Shown: positions 15,963 through 24,722, numbered from the stretch's first letter. The stretch: DNA of 64,000 nucleotides from Streptomyces coffeae (GCF_016741875.1 NZ_JAERRF010000026.1:56201-120200), one strand, 5' to 3'. The notes: generated from the letters alone by a model not told the origin. A program made the numbers and translations.

Positions 15963-16889
15963 ATGGCCGTCGTCACGATGCGGGAGCTGCTGGAGAGCGG
16001 CGTCCACTTCGGGCACCAGACCCGCCGCTGGAACCCGAAGATGAAGCGCTTCATCTTCACCGAGCGCAACGGCATCTACATCATCGACCTGCTCCAGTCG
16101 CTGTCGTACATCGACCGCGCCTACGAGTTCGTCAAGGAGACCGTCGCCCACGGCGGCTCCATCATGTTCGTCGGCACGAAGAAGCAGGCGCAGGAGGCCA
16201 TCGCCGAGCAGGCGACCCGCGTCGGCATGCCGTACGTCAACCAGCGCTGGCTGGGCGGCATGCTCACCAACTTCTCGACCGTCTACAAGCGTCTGCAGCG
16301 CCTGAAGGAGCTCGAGCAGATCGACTTCGAGGATGTGGCCGCCTCCGGCCTCACCAAGAAGGAGCTCCTGGTCCTCTCCCGTGAGAAGGCCAAGCTGGAG
16401 AAGACCCTCGGCGGTATCCGTGAGATGCAGAAGGTGCCGAGCGCCGTCTGGATCGTGGACACCAAGAAGGAGCACATCGCCGTCGGTGAGGCGCGCAAGC
16501 TCCGGATCCCGGTCGTCGCGATCCTCGACACCAACTGCGACCCCGACGAGGTCGACTACAAGATCCCGGGCAACGACGACGCGATCCGCTCCGTCACCCT
16601 GCTCACCCGCGTGATCGCCGACGCCGTCGCCGAGGGCCTGATCGCCCGCTCCGGCGTCGCCACCGGTGACGAGAAGGCCGACAAGGCCGCGGGCGAGCCG
16701 CTGGCCGAGTGGGAGCGCGACCTGCTCGAGGGTGAGAAGAAGGCCGACGAGCCCGAGGCCGCCAAGCCGGCCGAGACCGCTGCTGAGAAGCCGGCCGAGG
16801 ACGCCGCTGAGAAGCCGGCCGAGGACGCCGGTGAGAAGCCGGCCGAGGAGCCCGCCGAGGCCCCGGCCGCGGGCGCCGAGCAGGGCTGA
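15963..16889 (+). CDS. rpsB: 30S ribosomal protein S2
   Basis: 308-residue small-subunit protein. The conserved N-terminus MAVVTMRELLESGVHFGHQT fixes the start, with AAGGAG 8 bases upstream. The globular domain ends near residue 240. The remaining ~65 residues are a repetitive Glu-Lys-Pro-Ala tail (repeats of EKPAED), a common actinobacterial extension that probably varies in length. It pairs with tsf downstream, the usual bacterial arrangement. Confidence 0.97.
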   Translation: MAVVTMRELLESGVHFGHQTRRWNPKMKRFIFTERNGIYIIDLLQSLSYIDRAYEFVKETVAHGGSIMFVGTKKQAQEAIAEQATRVGMPYVNQRWLGGMLTNFSTVYKRLQRLKELEQIDFEDVAASGLTKKELLVLSREKAKLEKTLGGIREMQKVPSAVWIVDTKKEHIAVGEARKLRIPVVAILDTNCDPDEVDYKIPGNDDAIRSVTLLTRVIADAVAEGLIARSGVATGDEKADKAAGEPLAEWERDLLEGEKKADEPEAAKPAETAAEKPAEDAAEKPAEDAGEKPAEEPAEAPAAGAEQG

Positions 16890-16909
16890 CCACGCAGAAC
16901 GGTGTATGA

Positions 16910-16944
16910 CGGCGGGGGACGGTGCGCAGGCGCCGCCCCCGCCG
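16910..16944 (+). terminator. Hairpin between rpsB and tsf
   Basis: Nine-base perfect stem CGGCGGGGG (16910-16918) / CCCCCGCCG (16936-16944) followed by TTCCCCC. It probably reduces read-through from rpsB into tsf or ends part of the transcripts, giving S2 in excess over EF-Ts. Confidence 0.55.
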
Positions 16945-17003
16945 TTCCCCCGTAGAGCTTTCGACTTTCGCGATTCGACTTTTCGAGAAGAGATTCACAG
17001 ATC

Positions 17004-17840
17004 ATGGCGAACTTCACCGCCGCTGACGTCAAGAAGCTCCGTGAGCTGACCGGCGCCGGCATGATGGACTGCAAGAAGGCGCTGGACGAGGCCGAGGGCA
17101 ACGTCGACAAGGCCGTCGAGATTCTGCGCGTCAAGGGCCAGAAGGGCGTGGCCAAGCGCGAGAGCCGCAGCGCCGAGAACGGTGCCGTCGTCTCCCTGAT
17201 CGCCGACGACAAGTCCTCCGGCGTGCTGGTCGAGCTGAAGTGCGAGACCGACTTCGTGGCCAAGGGCGACAAGTTCGTCGCCGTCGCCGACGCCATCGCC
17301 GCGCACGTCGCCAAGACCTCCCCGGCCGACCTGGAGACGCTGCTCGCCTCCGAGATCGAGTCCGGCAAGACCGTCCAGGCGTTCGTGGACGAGGCCAACG
17401 CCACCCTCGGTGAGAAGATCGTCCTCGACCGCTTCGCGCAGTTCTCCGGCGGCTACGTCGCCGCGTACATGCACCGCACCAGCCCGGACCTGCCGCCGCA
17501 GGTCGGCGTCCTGGTCGAGCTGGACAAGGAGAACGCCGAGGTCGCCAAGGACGTCGCGCAGCACATCGCCGCTTTCGCGCCGAAGTTCCTCAGCCGCGAC
17601 GCCATCTCCGCCGAGACGGTCGAGAACGAGCGCCGGGTCGCCGAGGCCACCGCGCGGGAGGAGGGCAAGCCCGAGGCCGCCCTGCCGAAGATCGTCGAGG
17701 GTCGCGTCACCGGCTTCTTCAAGGAGAATGTGCTGGTGGACCAGCCGTTCGCCAAGGACAACAAGAAGACCGTCCAGAAGGTTCTGGACGAGGCCGGTGT
17801 CTCGCTCAAGCGCTTCGCCCGTTTCCGCGTCGGCGTCTGA
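17004..17840 (+). CDS. tsf: Elongation factor Ts
   Basis: 278-residue guanine-nucleotide exchange factor for EF-Tu. The N-terminal UBA-like region MANFTAADVKKLRELTGAGM followed by DCKKALDEAEGN is diagnostic, and the TDFVAKGDKF motif of the core is present. ATG start with a GA-rich ribosome-binding site. Follows rpsB after 114 bases, separated by a hairpin. Confidence 0.97.
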   Translation: MANFTAADVKKLRELTGAGMMDCKKALDEAEGNVDKAVEILRVKGQKGVAKRESRSAENGAVVSLIADDKSSGVLVELKCETDFVAKGDKFVAVADAIAAHVAKTSPADLETLLASEIESGKTVQAFVDEANATLGEKIVLDRFAQFSGGYVAAYMHRTSPDLPPQVGVLVELDKENAEVAKDVAQHIAAFAPKFLSRDAISAETVENERRVAEATAREEGKPEAALPKIVEGRVTGFFKENVLVDQPFAKDNKKTVQKVLDEAGVSLKRFARFRVGV

Positions 17841-17920
17841 GCCGAGCAGCGAATGACCGGCGACCCCGATAGGGTCGTAGGCAGCCAACCGTCGACCGGT
17901 CGGCCGCAGATGTGACGAGG

Positions 17921-17967
17921 AGGCCATTGCCGCAGAGGTCGTACCAGGACCCACCCGGCAATGGCCT
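17921..17967 (+). terminator. Hairpin between tsf and pyrH
   Basis: Perfect 12-base stem AGGCCATTGCCG (17921-17932) / CGGCAATGGCCT (17956-17967) with a 23-base loop, followed by TCTTCGT. It ends 28 bases before the pyrH start codon, so it may terminate rpsB-tsf transcripts or act as an attenuator for pyrH. Confidence 0.6.
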
Positions 17968-17995
17968 TCTTCGTATGTGCACGAGGAGATCTCCA

Positions 17996-18778
17996 ATGAA
18001 TCAGGGCGCGGACGCCAAACAGGCCGCCGACGACAAGCACGCGCGCGGCACAGCCCCACATGGCCGGTTCCTGCTGAAGCTGTCAGGCGAGGCGTTCGCC
18101 GGGGGCGGGGGACTCGGTGTCGACCCCGACGTCGTGCACGCCATCGCCCGCGAGGTCGCCGCCGTGGTCCGGGACGGCGCGCAGATCGCCATCGTCATCG
18201 GCGGCGGCAACTTCTTCCGCGGGGCAGAGCTCCAGCAGCGCGGAATGGACCGGGCGCGCTCGGACTACATGGGCATGCTCGGCACGGTCATGAACTGCCT
18301 GGCGCTCCAGGACTTCCTGGAGAAGGAGGGCATCGACTCCCGCGTCCAGACCGCCATCACCATGGGCCAGGTCGCGGAGCCGTACATTCCGCTGCGTGCG
18401 GTGCGCCACCTGGAGAAGGGGCGCGTGGTCATCTTCGGCGCGGGCATGGGCATGCCGTACTTCTCCACCGACACCACCGCCGCCCAGCGCGCCCTGGAGA
18501 TTGATGCCGAGGCCCTGCTCATGGGTAAGAACGGGGTGGACGGGGTCTATGACTCCGACCCGGCCCGCAATCCGGACGCGGTGAAGTTCGACGCCTTGGA
18601 GTACGGCGAGGTGATCACCCGCGACCTCAAGGTCGCCGACGCCACCGCGATCACCCTGTGCCGGGACAACAAGCTGCCGATCCTCGTGTTCGAGCTCCTC
18701 GCCGAAGGCAACATCGCACGTGCGGTGAAGGGTGAGAAGATCGGCACGCTCGTGAGCGGCCAGGGCTCCCGGGCCTGA
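17996..18778 (+). CDS. pyrH: UMP kinase
   Basis: 260-residue amino-acid-kinase-fold enzyme that phosphorylates UMP to UDP. Key parts are FLLKLSGEAF (ATP site), IVIGGGNFFRG and the C-terminal nucleotide-binding part GKNGVDGVYDSDP. The ATG at 17996 is chosen because GAGGAGAT (17982-17989) is correctly spaced; the frame is open further upstream through the terminator hairpin. It is followed by frr, the usual bacterial order. Confidence 0.96.
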   Translation: MNQGADAKQAADDKHARGTAPHGRFLLKLSGEAFAGGGGLGVDPDVVHAIAREVAAVVRDGAQIAIVIGGGNFFRGAELQQRGMDRARSDYMGMLGTVMNCLALQDFLEKEGIDSRVQTAITMGQVAEPYIPLRAVRHLEKGRVVIFGAGMGMPYFSTDTTAAQRALEIDAEALLMGKNGVDGVYDSDPARNPDAVKFDALEYGEVITRDLKVADATAITLCRDNKLPILVFELLAEGNIARAVKGEKIGTLVSGQGSRA

Positions 18779-18882
18779 CGGCTCGAACGGGGGATGGACA
18801 ACGGCCTGCCGGTCGGACACCGTGCAGGAGAAGACGCACGCAGGGGCGAGGCTCTGCCTACGGATAACACCAGGAGCAAGTG

Positions 18883-19440
18883 GTGATCGAAGAGATCCTC
18901 CTCGAGGCCGAGGAGAAGATGGAGAAGGCCGTTGTGGTCGCCAAGGAGGACTTCGCCGCGATCCGCACCGGGCGTGCGCACCCGGCGATGTTCAACAAGA
19001 TTGTGGCGGACTACTACGGTGCGCTGACGCCGATCAACCAGCTGGCGTCGTTCTCGGTGCCGGAGCCGCGGATGGCCGTGGTGACCCCGTTCGACAAGAG
19101 CGCGCTGCGCAACATCGAGCAGGCGATCCGTGACTCCGACCTGGGCGTCAACCCCAGCAATGACGGCAACATCATCCGAGTGGTGTTCCCGGAGCTCACC
19201 GAGCAGCGCCGCAAGGAGTTCATCAAGGTCGCCAAGGGCAAGGGCGAGGACGCGAAGATCTCGATCCGCAGCGTCCGTCGCAAGGCCAAGGAGTCCATCG
19301 ACAAGCTGATCAAGGACGGCGAGGTCGGCGAGGACGAGGGGCGGCGCGCCGAGAAGGAGCTCGACGACACCACCGCGAAGTATGTCGCGCAGGTGGATGA
19401 GCTGCTCAAGCACAAGGAAGCCGAGCTGCTCGAGGTCTGA
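18883..19440 (+). CDS. frr: Ribosome recycling factor
   Basis: 185-residue factor that with EF-G splits post-termination ribosomes. The GTG at 18883 (MIEEILLEAEEKMEKAV) is preferred over the adjacent GTG at 18880 because of its spacing from AGGAG (18872-18876) and the typical 185-residue length. SIRSVRRKAKESIDKL is conserved. The last base of the stop codon is the first base of the cdsA start. Confidence 0.96.
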   Translation: MIEEILLEAEEKMEKAVVVAKEDFAAIRTGRAHPAMFNKIVADYYGALTPINQLASFSVPEPRMAVVTPFDKSALRNIEQAIRDSDLGVNPSNDGNIIRVVFPELTEQRRKEFIKVAKGKGEDAKISIRSVRRKAKESIDKLIKDGEVGEDEGRRAEKELDDTTAKYVAQVDELLKHKEAELLEV

Positions 19441-20618
19441 TGAACGACTCTTCCTGGGGGGCCCCGCCGCGCGCCGGACTCTGGGGACCCGCCGATCAGG
19501 GCACCTCCCCCGGCTACGGCTGGGAGGTGCCCCCTTCTTCGGCGGGTCCCGCGCACGAGGTGGGCGAAGCGGCGCACACTCGCCCCATGCCCACCGTGCC
19601 GCACGCAGGCGGCGAACCCGGCGATGCCGCCGACCGTGACCGGGGGGCCGCTGGACTGGGCGGTCCTCTCTTCCGTGATGAGCGGGAGCAGCGGCCCGGC
19701 CCCCGGCAGTCCGCCGGGCGCCCTCCGACGCCTTCCGACCCCGTGCCCGAGCCGGCGCGCTCCGACAGCGCGCGGAGCACCGGCGGCGGGCAGTCGAAGA
19801 AGAAGAGCGCGGGGCGGAATCTGCGTGCCGCGATAGGGGTGGGCGTCGGCCTCGGTGTGATCATCGTGGCCTCGCTCTTCATCTACAAGCCGGTGTTCAT
19901 CGGCGTGATAGCGGTCGCGGTGGTCGTCGGGCTCTGGGAGCTGACCTCGCGGCTGGCCGAGCGCAAGGACATCCGGGTGCCCCTCGCGCCGCTCGCCGTC
20001 GGCGGCGTGGGCATGGTCGTCGCGGGATATGTGCGCGGCGCCCAGGGCGCCTGGGTGGCGGTGGCGCTCACGGCACTCGCGGTGCTGGTCTGGCGGATGA
20101 CCGAGCCGCCGGACAACTACCTCAGGGATGTCACGGCCGGGGTCTTCGCCGCCTTCTACGTGCCGTTCCTCGCCACCTTCGTGGCCCTCATGCTCGACAC
20201 CGAGGACGGCGCGTGGCGGGTGCTCACCTTCCTGCTGCTGACCGTGGTCAGCGACACCGGCGCGTACGCGGTCGGCTGGCGGTTCGGCAAGCATCCGCTG
20301 GCGCCGCGGATCAGCCCGGGGAAGACCCGTGAAGGGCTGATGGGCGCGGTGGCGTTCGCCATGGTCGCGGGCGCGCTGTGCATGCAGTTCCTCATCGACG
20401 GCGGCGCGTGGTGGCAGGGGCTGCTGCTCGGCCTCGCCGTCGCGGTCAGCGCCACCCTCGGTGACCTCGGCGAATCCATGATCAAGCGTGATCTGGGCAT
20501 CAAGGACATGGGCAAGCTGCTGCCCGGCCACGGCGGGATCATGGACCGGCTGGACTCGCTGCTGCCCACCGCGCCGGTGGTGTGGCTACTGATGGTGATC
20601 TTCGTCGGCGGAGGCTGA
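19440..20618 (+). CDS. cdsA: Phosphatidate cytidylyltransferase (CDP-diglyceride synthase)
   Basis: 392-residue integral membrane enzyme making CDP-diacylglycerol from CTP and phosphatidic acid. Residues 1-125 are a hydrophilic Pro/Gly-rich leader. Several membrane helices follow, starting with AAIGVGVGLGVIIVASLFIY. The family signature is present near the C-terminus: MIKRDLGIKDMGKLLPGHGG then IMDRLDSLLPT. Start at 19440 overlaps the frr stop, and the N-terminal MNDSSWGAPPRAG resembles other Streptomyces CdsA starts as I remember them. Codons 20-31 contain a strong palindromic hairpin (19499-19532), read in frame as GTSPGYGWEVPP. Confidence 0.95.
   Translation: MNDSSWGAPPRAGLWGPADQGTSPGYGWEVPPSSAGPAHEVGEAAHTRPMPTVPHAGGEPGDAADRDRGAAGLGGPLFRDEREQRPGPRQSAGRPPTPSDPVPEPARSDSARSTGGGQSKKKSAGRNLRAAIGVGVGLGVIIVASLFIYKPVFIGVIAVAVVVGLWELTSRLAERKDIRVPLAPLAVGGVGMVVAGYVRGAQGAWVAVALTALAVLVWRMTEPPDNYLRDVTAGVFAAFYVPFLATFVALMLDTEDGAWRVLTFLLLTVVSDTGAYAVGWRFGKHPLAPRISPGKTREGLMGAVAFAMVAGALCMQFLIDGGAWWQGLLLGLAVAVSATLGDLGESMIKRDLGIKDMGKLLPGHGGIMDRLDSLLPTAPVVWLLMVIFVGGG
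19499..19532. repeat. Palindromic hairpin element inside cdsA
   Basis: Perfect 11-base stem GGGCACCTCCC (19499-19509) / GGGAGGTGCCC (19522-19532) with a 12-base loop CCGGCTACGGCT, followed by CCTTCTTC. Its form (CACCTCCC, core, GGGAGGTG) matches a palindromic repeat I recall as frequent between Streptomyces genes. Here it is translated in frame within the cdsA N-terminal leader, 60 bases after the start codon. Confidence 0.65.
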
Positions 20619-20632
20619 CCCAGTCCGCCGAT

Positions 20633-20662
20633 CGGCCCCGCGCCCCGGGCGGCGCGGGGCCG
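20633..20662 (+). terminator. Terminator hairpin after cdsA
   Basis: Perfect 12-base stem CGGCCCCGCGCC / GGCGCGGGGCCG with a 6-base loop, starting 14 bases after the cdsA stop and followed by TTCGT. It ends the pyrH/frr-cdsA transcription unit before rlmN. Confidence 0.7.
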
Positions 20663-20690
20663 TTCGTACGTCTGCGACACTGGGTGAACC

Positions 20691-21797
20691 ATGCCTAAGC
20701 CCGGAGAACTCACTTTCGTCGCGCCGCGCGGAGCCAAGAAGCCCCCGCGGCACCTCGCCGACCTCACCCCCGCCGAGCGCCGCGAGGCCGTCGCGGCGCT
20801 GGGGGAGAAGCCCTTCCGGGCCGGTCAGGTGTCGCGCCACTACTTCGCGCGGTACACCGAAGACCCGGCCCAGTGGACGGACATCCCCGCCGCCGCGCGC
20901 GAGAAGCTGGCGGGCGGGCTGCTTCCGGACCTGATGAGCGTGGTGCGTCACATCAGCTGTGACAACGACACGACCCGCAAGACCCTGTGGCGGCTCTTCG
21001 ACGGCACGCTCGTGGAGTCCGTGCTGATGCGCTACCCGGACCGGGTCACCATGTGCATCAGCTCACAGGCGGGCTGCGGGATGAACTGCCCGTTCTGCGC
21101 CACCGGCCAGGCGGGTCTGGACCGCAATCTGTCCACCGCCGAGATCGTCCACCAGATCGTGGACGGGATGCGGGCTCTGCGGGACGGTGAGATCCCCGGC
21201 GGCCCGGCCCGGCTGTCCAACATCGTCTTCATGGGCATGGGCGAGCCGCTGGCCAACTACAACCGGGTCGTCGGCGCCATCCGCAGGCTCACCGACCCCG
21301 AGCCGGACGGTCTCGGCCTGTCCCAGCGCGGGATCACCGTCTCCACCGTCGGGCTGGTTCCCGCGATGCTGCGGTTCGCCGACGAGGGCTTCAAGTGCCG
21401 TCTCGCGGTCTCCCTGCACGCCCCCGACGACGAGCTGCGCGACACCCTCGTCCCGGTCAACACCCGCTGGAAGGTCCGCGAAGTCCTGGACGCCGCATGG
21501 GAGTACGCGGAGAAGTCCGGCCGCCGGATCTCCATCGAGTACGCCCTGATCAAGGACATCAACGACCAGGCATGGCGGGCCGATCTGCTCGGGCGGCTGC
21601 TCAAGGGCCGCCGGGTGCATGTCAACCTCATCCCGCTCAACCCGACGCCCGGCTCCAAGTGGACGGCCTCCCGCCCCGAGGACGAGAAGGCGTTCGTGGC
21701 GGCCCTGGAGGCGCACGGTGTGCCGGTGACCGTCCGGGACACCCGGGGGCAGGAGATCGACGGAGCCTGCGGGCAGCTGGCGGCCACGGAGCGCTGA
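20691..21797 (+). CDS. rlmN: 23S rRNA (adenine-2503-C2)-methyltransferase RlmN
   Basis: 368-residue radical SAM enzyme methylating A2503 of 23S rRNA and A37 of some tRNAs. The [4Fe-4S] cluster motif CxxxCxxC is CGMNCPFC; the GMGEP motif is in NIVFMGMGEPLANY; the second catalytic Cys is in the C-terminal IDGACGQLA. There is little leader and no strong ribosome-binding site before the ATG, so the message may be leaderless. Confidence 0.96.
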   Translation: MPKPGELTFVAPRGAKKPPRHLADLTPAERREAVAALGEKPFRAGQVSRHYFARYTEDPAQWTDIPAAAREKLAGGLLPDLMSVVRHISCDNDTTRKTLWRLFDGTLVESVLMRYPDRVTMCISSQAGCGMNCPFCATGQAGLDRNLSTAEIVHQIVDGMRALRDGEIPGGPARLSNIVFMGMGEPLANYNRVVGAIRRLTDPEPDGLGLSQRGITVSTVGLVPAMLRFADEGFKCRLAVSLHAPDDELRDTLVPVNTRWKVREVLDAAWEYAEKSGRRISIEYALIKDINDQAWRADLLGRLLKGRRVHVNLIPLNPTPGSKWTASRPEDEKAFVAALEAHGVPVTVRDTRGQEIDGACGQLAATER

Positions 21798-21798
21798 A

Positions 21799-21840
21799 CG
21801 ACGGCTGATACGGTGCCTTCGCGAAACATCGCACCGTCGT
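21799..21840 (+). terminator. Hairpin after rlmN
   Basis: CGGTGC (21811-21816) pairs with GCACCG (21831-21836). The flanking ACGACGG and CCGTCGT can also pair, giving an extended or alternative stem. It lies directly between the rlmN stop and the TPP riboswitch and probably ends rlmN transcription. Confidence 0.45.
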
Positions 21841-21854
21841 ACAAATGAACATTC

Positions 21855-21940
21855 CGACAGGGGAGCGCTCAGGGCGCTGAGAGTGCGGCACGGCCGCAGA
21901 CCCTCGGACCTGATCCGGGTCATACCGGCGTAGGGAGTCA
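21855..21940 (+). promoter_or_regulatory. TPP (THI-box) riboswitch
   Basis: The conserved THI-box pieces are present in order: AGGGGAGCGC, GCGCTGAGAGTGCGG, ACCCTCGGACCTGATCCGGG, TCATACCGGCGTAGGGAG. These form the pyrimidine-sensing CTGAGA helix and the pyrophosphate-sensing arm. The 3' end GGGAG (21933-21937) also serves as the likely ribosome-binding site of the ATG at 21949, so TPP binding probably hides the ribosome-binding site. It controls the thiamine ABC importer downstream. Confidence 0.95.
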
Positions 21941-21948
21941 GCATCAGC

Positions 21949-23022
21949 ATGAACAGCCACCTCCGGCGTGCCATCGGCACCGCCCTCCTTGGTTCGCTCG
22001 GCCTCATGGCCCTCGCGGGCTGCGGGGAGGACTCGAAGGGCTCCGGCGGAGCGGACTCCAAGACCGTGACCCTGGTCTCGCACGACTCCTTCGCGGTCTC
22101 CAAGGCAGTGCTCAAGGAGTTCACCGAGAAGACCGGCTACACGGTGCGTACGCAGACCGGCGGGGACGCGGGCTCGGCCGTCAACCAGGCCATCCTGTCC
22201 AAGGGCCATCCGCAGGGCGATGTCTTCTTCGGCGTCGACAACACCCTGCTCTCCCGCGCGCTCGACAACGACCTGTTCACGCCGCACCGGGCGAAGGGCC
22301 TGGACAAGGTCCCGGCCGCGCTCCAGCTGGACGCCGGCAAACACCGCGTCACCCCCGTCGACTACGGCGACGTCTGCGTCAACTACGACCGAAAGTACTT
22401 CGCCGACAAGAAGTTGGCGCCGCCCCGGACCTACGAGGACCTCACCAAGCCCGCCTACAAGAACCTGCTCGTGACCGAGAACGCGGCGACCTCCTCTCCC
22501 GGTCTCGGTTTCCTCCTCGGCACGGCCGCCAAGTACGGCGACGACGGTTGGAAGGGCTACTGGAAGAAGCTGCGGGCCAACGGGGTCGAGGTCGTCGACG
22601 GCTGGGAGCAGGCGTACTTCGACCGCTTCTCCGGCGCGGGGGGCAAGGGCGACAAGCCGCTCGTCGTCTCCTACGCCTCCAGCCCGCCCGCCGGGGTGGC
22701 GGAGCTGAAGACCAAGCCCAAGAAGGCGCCGACCGGGGTGGCCACGGGAACCTGTTTCCGGCAGGTGGAATTCGCCGGGCTGCTGAACGGCGCGTCCAAC
22801 CCGAAGGGCGGCAAGGCGCTGCTGGACTTCTTGCTCAGCAAGAGGTTCCAGGCGGACGTTCCGCTGAACATGTACGTCAACCCCGCGCGCGAGGACGTCG
22901 AACTGCCCGAGCTCTTCACCCGGTACGGAGTGAAGATCGCCGACTCGGCCACCCTCTCCCCGCAGAAGATTGCCAAGAACCGTGAGCCGTGGGTCAAGGC
23001 ATGGTCCTCACTCGTCCTGTAG
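21949..23022 (+). CDS. thiB: Thiamine ABC transporter substrate-binding lipoprotein
   Basis: 357-residue binding protein. The signal peptide ends in a lipobox (LMALAGCG), so it is anchored outside the membrane. The mature part resembles ThiB/TbpA: VTLVSHDSFAVSKAVLKEF, GDVFFGVDNTLLSRALDNDL, VDYGDVCVNYD. The TPP riboswitch immediately upstream supports thiamine (or its phosphates) as substrate. The 3' end overlaps the permease gene. Confidence 0.92.
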   Translation: MNSHLRRAIGTALLGSLGLMALAGCGEDSKGSGGADSKTVTLVSHDSFAVSKAVLKEFTEKTGYTVRTQTGGDAGSAVNQAILSKGHPQGDVFFGVDNTLLSRALDNDLFTPHRAKGLDKVPAALQLDAGKHRVTPVDYGDVCVNYDRKYFADKKLAPPRTYEDLTKPAYKNLLVTENAATSSPGLGFLLGTAAKYGDDGWKGYWKKLRANGVEVVDGWEQAYFDRFSGAGGKGDKPLVVSYASSPPAGVAELKTKPKKAPTGVATGTCFRQVEFAGLLNGASNPKGGKALLDFLLSKRFQADVPLNMYVNPAREDVELPELFTRYGVKIADSATLSPQKIAKNREPWVKAWSSLVL

Positions 23023-24722
23023 GGACACGCTCCACGGAGACCACCGAGAAGAAGGGCGCGGGGTCCCGGCGGCGCGATCCGCGCGGTGCGGCGCTGCGGC
23101 TGGCTCTGATGGCCGTCCCCCTGGCGTTCTTCGGGATCTTCTTCGCCTATCCGGTGGCCGCCATTGTCGCCCGGGGACTGCGCGCCGACGGCCACTGGCA
23201 ATTCGGCCGGATCCCGGAGGTGGTGAGCGACCCGGCGGTCCTGGACATCCTGTGGTTCACCGGCTGGCAGGCCGCCGCCTCCACCACGCTGACCCTGGCG
23301 ATCGCCCTGCCCGGCGCCTATGTCTTCGCCCGCTTCGCCTTTCCCGGCAAGGGACTGCTCCGCGCGGTGGTCACCGTGCCCTTCGTGCTGCCGACCGTTG
23401 TTGTCGGCTCGGCGTTCCTGGCGCTGCTGGGCCGCGGCGGACTGCTGGACGAGCTGTGGGGAGTGCGGCTGGACACCTCGGTCTGGGCGATCCTCCTCGC
23501 CCATGTCTTCTTCAACTACGCGGTGGTGGTACGGACCGTGGGCGGGCTGTGGGCCCAGCTCGACCCGCGCCAGGAGGAAGCCGCGCGGATGCTCGGCGCG
23601 AGCCGCCTGGGCGCCTGGCGGCGGGTCACCCTGCCCGCACTGGCGCCCGCCGTGGCCGCCGCCGCCCTGATGGTCTTCCTCTTCACCTTCACCTCCTTCG
23701 GGGTGGTGCAGATCCTCGGCGGTCCGCGCTACGCCACCTTGGAGGTGGCGATCTACCGGGAGACCGCGCAGCTGCTCGACCTGCCGACCGCCGCGGTGCT
23801 CACCCTCGTCCAGTTCGCGGCGGTCGGAGGCGTCCTGGCCCTGCACGCGTGGACCGTACGGCGCCGGGAGAGCGCCCTGCGGCTGGTCGACCCCGCCCGC
23901 ACCGCGCGCCGCCCCCAGGGGCCCGCGCAGTGGACGCTGCTGGGGAGTGTGCTGGCCGTCGCCGCGCTGCTGATCGTGACCCCGCTCGCGGTGCTGGTGG
24001 AGCGCTCGCTCAACGGGCCCGACGGCTACGGGTTCACCTACTACCGGGCGCTCCAGTCGGCCGCCGACAGCGGTGGCACCTTCTTCGTGGCCCCGCTGGA
24101 GGCCGTCGGGAACTCCCTGCGGTACGCGGTCGTCGCCACCGTCATCGCCCTGGTCGTGGGCGGCCTCGCGGCGGCCGCCCTCACCCGGCGGGCGGGCAGG
24201 CTGGTGCGGGGCTTCGACGCGCTGCTGATGCTCCCGCTGGGCACCTCCGCCGTCACCGTCGGCTTCGGCTTCCTCATCGCCCTGGACGAGCCCCCGCTGG
24301 ATCTGCGCGCCTCCTGGATCCTGGTGCCGCTGGCCCAGGCCCTGGTGGGCGTGCCGTTCGTCGTCCGGACCATGCTGCCGGTGCTGCGGGCGGTGGACCA
24401 CCGGCTGCGCGAGGCCGCGGCCGTGCTGGGCGCCTCCCCGCTGCGGGTCTGGCGGGAGGTGGATCTGCCACTGGTGGGGCGGGCGCTGGCGGTGGCCGCG
24501 GGCTTCGCGTTCGCCGTGTCGCTGGGCGAGTTCGGGGCCACGGTGTTCATCGCCCGGCCCGACCACCCGACCCTGCCGGTGGCCGTCGCCCGCTTCCTGG
24601 GCCGCGCCGGTGAGCTCAGCTATGGGCAGGCGATGGCCCTGAGCACGATCCTGATGCTGGTCTGCGCCGCGTCCCTGGTGGCGCTGGAGCGCATCCGCAC
24701 CGACCGTTCCGGGGAGTTCTGA
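23001..24722 (+). CDS. thiP: Thiamine ABC transporter permease
   Basis: 573-residue fused permease with two homologous halves, each carrying a binding-protein-dependent transport domain. The EAA loops show as EEAARMLGASRLGAWRRVTL and REAAAVLGASPLRVWREVDL, the sites contacting the ATPase. About twelve membrane helices, as in ThiP. Start at ATG 23001 overlaps the thiB stop by 22 bases; GTG 22989 is an alternative. Second gene of the riboswitch-controlled operon. Confidence 0.92.
   Translation: MVLTRPVGTRSTETTEKKGAGSRRRDPRGAALRLALMAVPLAFFGIFFAYPVAAIVARGLRADGHWQFGRIPEVVSDPAVLDILWFTGWQAAASTTLTLAIALPGAYVFARFAFPGKGLLRAVVTVPFVLPTVVVGSAFLALLGRGGLLDELWGVRLDTSVWAILLAHVFFNYAVVVRTVGGLWAQLDPRQEEAARMLGASRLGAWRRVTLPALAPAVAAAALMVFLFTFTSFGVVQILGGPRYATLEVAIYRETAQLLDLPTAAVLTLVQFAAVGGVLALHAWTVRRRESALRLVDPARTARRPQGPAQWTLLGSVLAVAALLIVTPLAVLVERSLNGPDGYGFTYYRALQSAADSGGTFFVAPLEAVGNSLRYAVVATVIALVVGGLAAAALTRRAGRLVRGFDALLMLPLGTSAVTVGFGFLIALDEPPLDLRASWILVPLAQALVGVPFVVRTMLPVLRAVDHRLREAAAVLGASPLRVWREVDLPLVGRALAVAAGFAFAVSLGEFGATVFIARPDHPTLPVAVARFLGRAGELSYGQAMALSTILMLVCAASLVALERIRTDRSGEF

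Noticed and set aside
16750..16880. Repeats at the end of rpsB
   Set aside because: In-frame repeats of a Glu-Lys-Pro-Ala tail, common in actinobacterial S2; not CRISPR or a mobile repeat.
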